DNA of 17,922 bases, taken from positions 1-17,922 of the forward strand of contig JBMNQC010000021.1 of assembly GCA_050943935.1 (NCBI GenBank), read 5' to 3'. Source of the DNA: Heteroscillospira sp050943935. Its GTDB lineage: Bacteria > Bacillota > Clostridia > Oscillospirales > Oscillospiraceae. Each line of letters opens with the position of its first letter. Within the stretch, counting starts at the first letter, position 1. A program made the translations under genes and the position numbers. The notes beneath the pieces are model-generated. The model made no database searches. It worked only from the letters and a program-made list of their open reading frames with translations, and was not told the origin of the DNA. Shown in pieces: positions 13,398 through 17,922 of this stretch.

Positions 13398-15287
13398 TCA
13401 GAACCCAAGCTTTTTCATATGGCGCCACAGAGTGGTGCGTTCCATACCCATGCGGGAGGCGATTTCGGCCTTGGTGAGGCCGGCGGCCATAAGGTCTTCA
13501 ATCATGATTCGTTCGGCGGGCTTTGCGTTTGGACCATTGTCGTGGATGGCCTCCTTTACCGACTGAACCGTAACACTACTCCCGTCGCAGAGGACAATAA
13601 GCCGCTGGCACACATTGCACAGCTCACGGACATTGCCGTTCCAGGGGAGGGAAGAGAGAAACTCAAGGGCGTCCGAAGTGAACTCCGGAGCGGGCATATT
13701 GTTTCGTTTGGCATAAATGTTGATGTAATGGCGGCAAAGAGGCGGAATATCCTCACGGCGCTCGCTCAGAGCAGGGAGCTCAAGCCGCAGTACATCCAGA
13801 CGATAGTACAGGTCCTCGCGAAATTTACCCTGAGCCACAAGCTCTTGCAGGTTGCGGTTTGTGGCTGAAAAAACCCGGATATCGACATTTATAACTTTGT
13901 CGTGGCCTATGCGGCGAATCTCCTTTTCCTGCAAAACACGCAGCAGACGGGCCTGAAGGCTTAGCGGCAGCTCGCTTATCTCGTCCAGAAACAGAGTACC
14001 ACGGTGCGCCATTTCTATCAGTCCCATCTTGCCGCCGCGTACTGCGCCGGTAAATGCACCCTCAACATATCCGAAAAGTTCGCTCTCCAGCAGAGATTCC
14101 GGGATGGCGGCGCAGTTGATGGCCACGAAAGGAAAGCTCTTCCGGCGGCTGGCGTTATGCATGCTCTGGGCAAAAAGCTCCTTTCCGGTGCCGCTTTTTC
14201 CGGTGATTAGCACGCTTGCCTCCACCTGGCTGTACTTTTGGGCCTGGCGGACGGCAAACTGCGTTGCCGGAGCGCTGCCCAGAATCTCGTAAAAACGGTG
14301 CTTGGCCTTGTGGTCCTTTTCCGAGAGCTTTGAACGGAGCTTTGCCTCTGAGTCCTGCAGACGGGAGATGTATTGCAGAGTGATTACCGAGCCTATGCGT
14401 TTTCCTTCCAGCGAAATACTGCGCTTTCCGGCAGACAGGTCCAGTATTTCGCCGCCAGAGGCGGTACACCGCAGAATTTCATCCTGACAATCGGGGTGGC
14501 TTTCTATAAATTCTGTCAGAGGTTGATTACTCAGCGCCTCCGAGGCCTTGCGCAGCAGAAGCTGCTCACGGTTGAGCTGAAGTATGCGTTCTGCCGCGGA
14601 GTTGAAATATGTGATAAGACCATGGGTGTCCACGCTGATTATTGCGTCATCCTGGCTGTCGAGAATGGTGCGGATTTCCTGGGCCTTTTCAGCCTCGTGC
14701 CGTGCGGCCTCTGCTATTCGCCGTGCATCCTCAAGGGCCAGCGCCATGGCCTCTTCACCGGATTCCACCACGGCTGTTTTAAAGTTCAGCTCTCTGCCGC
14801 GGTTGCAAACAGGATTTCCGCCGATTATAATTGCATCATGGTCTGTAATGCGCTGATAGATTAGGTCCACTTCGCTTTCTATGGTGGAGGGCATTTCAAG
14901 GATTTCAAGGTCTACATCAATGAGCTCTGAGACCTGATAAGCCTGGTTGACCATAGTGTAGGTGCCGGGGAAAATTATGCGGCGTTTGCCGTATTTGGCC
15001 CAGGCATTCTTTATGCAGCGAATGACGTCCACGGTCTGAACAAGCATGTTTACAACAGGCACAAAATTTTCCCTGTCGGAGAGAATATTTGCGGAATGAG
15101 CGCGTGCTATTATTGCGTCGCAGTCGAAGTACATGTCACGCAGGGCGGCCTGGTCAAAACAGACACATACCTGAAATTCGAAGTCATCTGCTCTTCCGGC
15201 CTTGCGCAGCCGCTGACGATAGTGCTCCGCCACCTGGGAGAAGAGACGTCCGAAATCCTGATAGGGAGCTACAAGTGTGATTTTCAA
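13398..15287 (-). CDS. Sigma-54 enhancer-binding activator (PrpR-N, PAS, AAA+, Fis HTH)
   Basis: The 629-residue protein has four parts. Residues about 10-190 resemble the PrpR N-terminal sensor domain ('DAIIARAHSANIL', 'DHDAIIIGGNPVCN'). A helical linker (about 183-210) leads to a PAS domain (about 205-310; 'DAIISVDTHGLITYFNSAAE'). The AAA+ domain (about 335-565) has Walker A GKSGTGKE (363-370), the sigma-54 contact loop GAFTGA (410-415), Walker B GTLFLDE (430-436) and 'FREDLYYRLDVL'. A Fis-type HTH ends the chain ('LTKAEIASRMGMERTTLWRH', 604-623). It is therefore a complete ATP-driven activator of sigma-54 promoters, sensing an effector probably through PrpR-N. It starts at TTG 15287 with GGAGGT 6 bases before. 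It follows LysR by 15 bases. Its target is very probably the -24/-12 promoter at 13200-13216. Confidence 0.95.
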   Translation of the reverse strand: MKITLVAPYQDFGRLFSQVAEHYRQRLRKAGRADDFEFQVCVCFDQAALRDMYFDCDAIIARAHSANILSDRENFVPVVNMLVQTVDVIRCIKNAWAKYGKRRIIFPGTYTMVNQAYQVSELIDVDLEILEMPSTIESEVDLIYQRITDHDAIIIGGNPVCNRGRELNFKTAVVESGEEAMALALEDARRIAEAARHEAEKAQEIRTILDSQDDAIISVDTHGLITYFNSAAERILQLNREQLLLRKASEALSNQPLTEFIESHPDCQDEILRCTASGGEILDLSAGKRSISLEGKRIGSVITLQYISRLQDSEAKLRSKLSEKDHKAKHRFYEILGSAPATQFAVRQAQKYSQVEASVLITGKSGTGKELFAQSMHNASRRKSFPFVAINCAAIPESLLESELFGYVEGAFTGAVRGGKMGLIEMAHRGTLFLDEISELPLSLQARLLRVLQEKEIRRIGHDKVINVDIRVFSATNRNLQELVAQGKFREDLYYRLDVLRLELPALSERREDIPPLCRHYINIYAKRNNMPAPEFTSDALEFLSSLPWNGNVRELCNVCQRLIVLCDGSSVTVQSVKEAIHDNGPNAKPAERIMIEDLMAAGLTKAEIASRMGMERTTLWRHMKKLGF

Positions 15288-15302
15288 AACAGTACCTCCA
15301 AT

Positions 15303-16226
15303 CTACAGAGCATAGGAGAACGGAGTGTTTTCGTTATAGTAGCTGCGCACAAGCTCCTGAAAATACTGCTCGGCGCGGGTGAAGTGAGTTCCGTGGCGGT
15401 AGGCTATACATACCCACCAGTATTCCCTGGGCGAGAGGGAGAAGCGCGGGAGCCTGTCCTCGGCGGATATCTGGCTGCCAACCACAAAGGCGGGGCCGAA
15501 GCCCTGACGCACCATATTATAGGCCATGGTGTTAAGGCTGCATTCCAACAGGCGCCGGGGCATGAAGCCGTGGCGGCGGCAGTAGCGCTCGCTTATCTCG
15601 CCTACAACAGTCATGGGATGCATCATAATAAACGGGTCGTCACGAAGCAGCTTTATATCCAGCTCTGCGCTTGGCTGGCCGTCCGGAGCGGCAAGCCCGG
15701 CCAGAGGGTGATCACGGGGCAGCAGCAGAAATATTTCGGTCTGGCAGAAGGATATGTATTCCAGATCGGCCATCTCGGCGCTGCGGCCCATAATGGCAAA
15801 GTCTATATCCCCGGCGAACAGAGCCTCCTCCAGAGCGTGGGCGTTGGTCTCCAGCAGCTTTACGTCAAAGCCCGGATACCGGGTGTGGAATTGGGGGAAT
15901 ATGCGGTTGAACATCACCGCGCCGTTGCCCAGCGTGATACCTATGCGCAGCGTACCTGAGGCGCAGCCGCCCAGGTCATCCAGCTCCTTGCGGGTCTGAC
16001 GCATGGCGCCCAGCACCTGACGGGCGCCGCGAATATATATTTCTCCCGCGGCCGTGGGCACCAGACCGGCGCGGGTGCGCTGGAAAATCGGCGTGCCGAG
16101 GCTCTGCTCCAGACTGAGCAGATAGTGGCTCAGGGCGGGGCGGGTTAGAAACAGCCTCTGAGCCGCCCTGGTGATGCTGCCCTCGTCGGCAATGGCTACG
16201 ATATATTCAGGCTTTCGTATGTCCAT
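15303..16226 (-). CDS. LysR-family transcriptional regulator
   Basis: From ATG 16226 the protein has 307 residues, the usual LysR length. The N-terminal winged helix (about 3-60) reads 'YIVAIADEGSITRAAQRLFL' and 'RPALSHYLLSLEQSLGTPIF', followed by the ligand domain beginning 'GTLRIGITLGNGAVMFNRIF'. LysR proteins act as tetramers responding to small metabolites, usually carboxylates. GGAGG lies 6 bases before this ATG; an in-frame start at 16265 adds residues unlike the family. It is divergent from the HpcH/HpaI aldolase gene, its likely target, and is followed after 15 bases by the sigma-54 activator, so it may also set activator levels (inference). A consensus promoter with an embedded dyad lies upstream. 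Confidence 0.93.
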   Translation of the reverse strand: MDIRKPEYIVAIADEGSITRAAQRLFLTRPALSHYLLSLEQSLGTPIFQRTRAGLVPTAAGEIYIRGARQVLGAMRQTRKELDDLGGCASGTLRIGITLGNGAVMFNRIFPQFHTRYPGFDVKLLETNAHALEEALFAGDIDFAIMGRSAEMADLEYISFCQTEIFLLLPRDHPLAGLAAPDGQPSAELDIKLLRDDPFIMMHPMTVVGEISERYCRRHGFMPRRLLECSLNTMAYNMVRQGFGPAFVVGSQISAEDRLPRFSLSPREYWWVCIAYRHGTHFTRAEQYFQELVRSYYNENTPFSYAL

Positions 16227-16287
16227 ATGGGTCCTCCAAATTACAGAAAGGTGAAAATAATGCACTCTGCTGTTTGAAAATGTGCGC

Positions 16288-16316
16288 TTTACATATCGCT
16301 GGAACTACATTATACT
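16288..16316 (+). promoter_or_regulatory. Candidate promoter of the HpcH/HpaI aldolase gene
   Basis: TTTACA (16288-16293), a 17-base spacer and TATACT (16311-16316) each match the sigma-A consensus at five of six bases. Its -10 overlaps the -10 of the opposing LysR promoter, so both cannot be occupied at once. The start site would be near 16323, inside the dyad. Confidence 0.55.
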
Positions 16317-16337
16317 GGATTTGACAAGCAATGTCAA
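16309..16337 (-). promoter_or_regulatory. Perfect sigma-A consensus promoter of the LysR / activator unit
   Basis: On the minus strand TTGACA (16337-16332), a 17-base spacer and TATAAT (16314-16309) match the consensus exactly, about 83 bases before the LysR start. The -35 box is one arm of the dyad at 16320-16338, so a bound regulator would block it. Confidence 0.85.
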
Positions 16338-16338
16338 A
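16320..16338. promoter_or_regulatory. Dyad TTTGACA-N5-TGTCAAA, candidate LysR operator
   Basis: Perfect 7-base inverted arms, TTTGACA (16320-16326) and TGTCAAA (16332-16338), lie in the 150-base gap between LysR and the aldolase gene. Interrupted dyads of this size in a divergent gap are typical LysR sites. It covers the LysR -35 box and the predicted aldolase start site. Confidence 0.6.
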
Positions 16339-16376
16339 GCGATTTGAACAAATATACCATAATGGAGGTAAAATAA

Positions 16377-17156
16377 ATGGACAATCTTTACACAAATACT
16401 GCAAAGGCCCGGATGAAGGCCGGAGAGAAGCTTTCCGCCGCCTGGAGCCAGAGCGGCAGCACCGTAACCGCTGAGATCCTTGCTCAGGCCGGCTACGATA
16501 TGGTCGTGGTGGACTGCGAGCACGCTCCCATCGATCCTCCCCAGCTGCTGCCCATAGTACAGGCTGTGCACGGCTATGATTCCATGATTATGGCCCGCGC
16601 CCCCTGGAACGATCTGGTCGCCATCAAGCGCATGCTGGACTGCGGCCTGCAGGGCATCCACATCCCCTATGTGAACAACGTGGAGGAGACTCTCCGCGCC
16701 GTCCGCGCCTGCAAGTACCCCCCTCTGGGCAACCGCGGCATTGCCGGCTCTCCCCGTGCCGCAGGCTTCGGCGCAAACCGCGGCCAGTATCTGCAGCGCG
16801 CCAACGACGAGATTCTGGTCATGGTTGCTCTGGAGACTCCCGAGGCTGTTGAAAATCTGGACGCCATGCTGGATGTTGAGTATCTGGACGGCCTGTTTAT
16901 AGGCCCCATGGACCTGTCCACCACTATGGGCTATTTCGGCTCTCCCTCTCACCCCGAGGTGCAGAAGGTCATCCGCGAGGTGGAGAAGAAGGTGCTGGCT
17001 CACGGCAAGCTGCTCGCCACCGTCGGCGCCAATCCCGCCGCCGCCAAGGAGCTGTATGACCGCGGCTACAGCTATGTTATCTTTGACAGCGACGTTACCA
17101 CCCTCCGCGCCACCGTGTACAACCATGTGAAAGAATTCAAGGAGCTCATGAAATAA
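16377..17156 (+). CDS. HpcH/HpaI-family class II aldolase
   Basis: These metal-dependent aldolases split 4-hydroxy-2-oxo acids into pyruvate and an aldehyde. The 259-residue protein is full length and has the key residues: catalytic H49 with D46 in VVDCEHAP, R74 in MARAPWND, metal ligands E153 (ALETPEAV) and D179 (IGPMDLS), and 'GIHIPYVNN' and 'NRGIAGSPRA'. The offsets between them match E. coli HpcH (H45, R70, E149, D175). Candidate substrates include 2-keto-3-deoxy sugar acids (GarL/RhmA type) and 4-hydroxy-2-oxo-dicarboxylates; sequence alone does not decide. GGAGG lies 8 bases before the ATG. Codons are strongly biased to C/G third positions (CTG, GGC, CGC, CCC), more than in the RpiR-family gene, which may mean high expression. 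It is divergent from LysR and ends in a strong terminator as a single-gene unit. Confidence 0.93.
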   Translation: MDNLYTNTAKARMKAGEKLSAAWSQSGSTVTAEILAQAGYDMVVVDCEHAPIDPPQLLPIVQAVHGYDSMIMARAPWNDLVAIKRMLDCGLQGIHIPYVNNVEETLRAVRACKYPPLGNRGIAGSPRAAGFGANRGQYLQRANDEILVMVALETPEAVENLDAMLDVEYLDGLFIGPMDLSTTMGYFGSPSHPEVQKVIREVEKKVLAHGKLLATVGANPAAAKELYDRGYSYVIFDSDVTTLRATVYNHVKEFKELMK

Positions 17157-17170
17157 GAGCCAACAAGCAA

Positions 17171-17205
17171 AAGGCACCGTCTGTTCATAAGACGGTGCCT
17201 TTTTT
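17171..17205 (+). terminator. Intrinsic terminator of the HpcH/HpaI aldolase gene
   Basis: AAGGCACCGTCT (17171-17182) pairs perfectly with AGACGGTGCCTT (17190-17201) around a 7-base loop and runs into TTTTTTT. It lies 15 bases after the stop codon. The A-run before the stem gives a short T-run on the minus strand, so it may also work for the gene on the right. Confidence 0.93.
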
Positions 17206-17209
17206 ATAA

Positions 17210-17224
17210 TGACCCCGAGGGTCA
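17210..17224 (-). terminator. Small hairpin after the SARP-type gene, possible weak terminator
   Basis: TGACCC (17210-17215) and GGGTCA (17219-17224) form a 6-bp stem with a 3-base loop, 9 bases after the stop of the minus-strand gene at 17233. Only TTAT follows on that strand, so termination may depend on the larger hairpin beyond it. Confidence 0.4.
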
Positions 17225-17232
17225 TTGCGCCG

Positions 17233-17922
17233 TTACAGCGCCTCGTTATTCAGCCATTGCACGCCCGTGCCGCCTATGCGTGAGAGCTGGGAGATGTGCC
17301 GCAGCAGCTCCACCTCCCGTCGGTGGTCCATCATGTAGGCGATGATGGCGCGGTGCAGTTCGGCCTCGCCGGGGGCGATGGCCAGCGTGCGGCTGCACAG
17401 CAGTGGCAGCATGCTCTCGTCCCCTGTGGCGCGGATGCGGCGCAGGGTGCTGTTCGCCAGGTCCACGAAAGCCCGGTGGTAGTAGTCCCGGTACTGGGTC
17501 AGCCAGGAGGCCAGGGCCGTGTACTCCAGGAAATCCCCCCGGAACAGCTCCAGCGCCTCGCGGCAGAGGGCATAGCCCTCCCCGTCCTCAATGGGCGTGG
17601 CGTGGATGCGCTCCATAAGGCGGGTGAACAGGTCGTCGTCCCGCCACAGCTCATAGTCCGGGTTAAGGAAATACCTGCCCCGGGAGAACTGCACCAGTCC
17701 GTTTCGACCGTCCAGATGCAGGGGGGCCAGGGCCTCCCGCAGGCGGCGCAGGCGCACCCGGGCGGCGCTGCCGGTGCCCACATTGTCCTTGGCGGGCCAG
17801 AGGGAGCCGAACAGCTCCTCCTCGTCCACCTCGCGGCCGGAATTGACCAGCAGATATTTCAGCAGCAGCCATGAGAGGGAGGCGTGGGAGCGGCTCTCGC
17901 CCGCCTGACCCCACTTGTTGGT
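17233..17922 (-). CDS. SARP/BTAD-type transcriptional regulator, C-terminal part, cut by the window edge
   Basis: The frame is open from the stop at 17233 to the right edge, 229 codons, with no start needed inside. The part nearest the edge reads 'SHASLSWLLLKYLLVNSGRE' and then 'VDEEELFGSLWPAKD', which is an OmpR-type winged helix ('R...W.LL.YLL.N.GR.V..EEL...LWP'). It is followed by 'ARVRLRRLREAL' and an alpha-helical bacterial transcriptional activator domain ('YALCREALELFRGDFLEY', 'LASWLTQYRDYYHRAFVDL', TPR-like). This is the SARP/AfsR-like layout. The chain ends soon after the BTAD region, with no visible NB-ARC or sensor part on this side. The target is unknown; it may control neighbours to the right. 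Confidence 0.8.
   Translation of the reverse strand, partial: TNKWGQAGESRSHASLSWLLLKYLLVNSGREVDEEELFGSLWPAKDNVGTGSAARVRLRRLREALAPLHLDGRNGLVQFSRGRYFLNPDYELWRDDDLFTRLMERIHATPIEDGEGYALCREALELFRGDFLEYTALASWLTQYRDYYHRAFVDLANSTLRRIRATGDESMLPLLCSRTLAIAPGEAELHRAIIAYMMDHRREVELLRHISQLSRIGGTGVQWLNNEAL

Noticed and set aside
16305..17225. 306-codon minus-strand frame
   Set aside because: It is antisense to the HpcH/HpaI aldolase, which carries all catalytic residues; the long frame comes from that gene's biased codons.
1..17922. CRISPR arrays, tRNA or rRNA genes, insertion sequences
   Set aside because: No regularly spaced direct repeats, cloverleaf-like sequences, rRNA-like stretches or transposase frames were recognised by eye.

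Overview
The window looks like chromosomal DNA of a spore-forming anaerobic Firmicute, most likely a gut-type Clostridia (Oscillospirales-like; this is inference). A full-length sporulation sigma factor G and a YlmC/YmxH sporulation protein sit together in the middle. Shine-Dalgarno sequences are strong, intrinsic terminators are clear, and several promoters match the sigma-A consensus.

Layout. (1) 1-1591 is mobile-element debris: the start of an ArsR-type metalloregulator with a consensus promoter and operator-like inverted repeat, a palindrome-rich stretch resembling a transfer origin, and one ORF that joins part of a ParB-like protein to the C-terminal part of a Tn1549-type relaxase. (2) 1642-4163 (minus) is a three-gene operon: a beta-keto acid cleavage enzyme, a SAM methyltransferase and a 3-hydroxyisobutyrate/tartronate-semialdehyde-type reductase. 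A MurR/RpiR regulator (4408-5310) is divergent from it. (3) 5401-6503 (minus) is the sporulation pair sigG and ylmC/ymxH-like. (4) 6614-13140 (minus) is a seven-gene catabolic operon: PIG-L/LmbE-fold enzyme, TctC, TctB, TctA, a split UxaA-type dehydratase/lyase (small SAF subunit and large subunit) and a D-2-hydroxyacid dehydrogenase, closed by a terminator at 6584-6603. (5) 13398-16226 (minus) is a two-gene regulatory unit, a LysR protein followed by a sigma-54 enhancer-binding protein. (6) An HpcH/HpaI aldolase (16377-17156, plus) is divergent from LysR. (7) The right edge cuts a SARP/BTAD-type regulator.

The main result is the module 6614-15287. A textbook -24/-12 sigma-54 promoter (13200-13216) lies just upstream of the operon and just downstream of an enhancer-binding regulator with a GAFTGA loop. 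This predicts substrate-induced, sigma-54-dependent uptake of a small hydroxy-carboxylate by a tripartite tricarboxylate transporter, then elimination or lyase chemistry by the split UxaA enzyme and oxidation/reduction by the dehydrogenase. Transporter, split UxaA and D-hydroxyacid dehydrogenase together resemble the known sulfolactate (slc/suy) set. UxaA, HpcH aldolase and the GarR-like reductase together resemble the galactarate/glucarate set. The substrate cannot be decided from sequence alone, and the PIG-L-like enzyme, which lacks the usual catalytic aspartate, fits neither known pathway.
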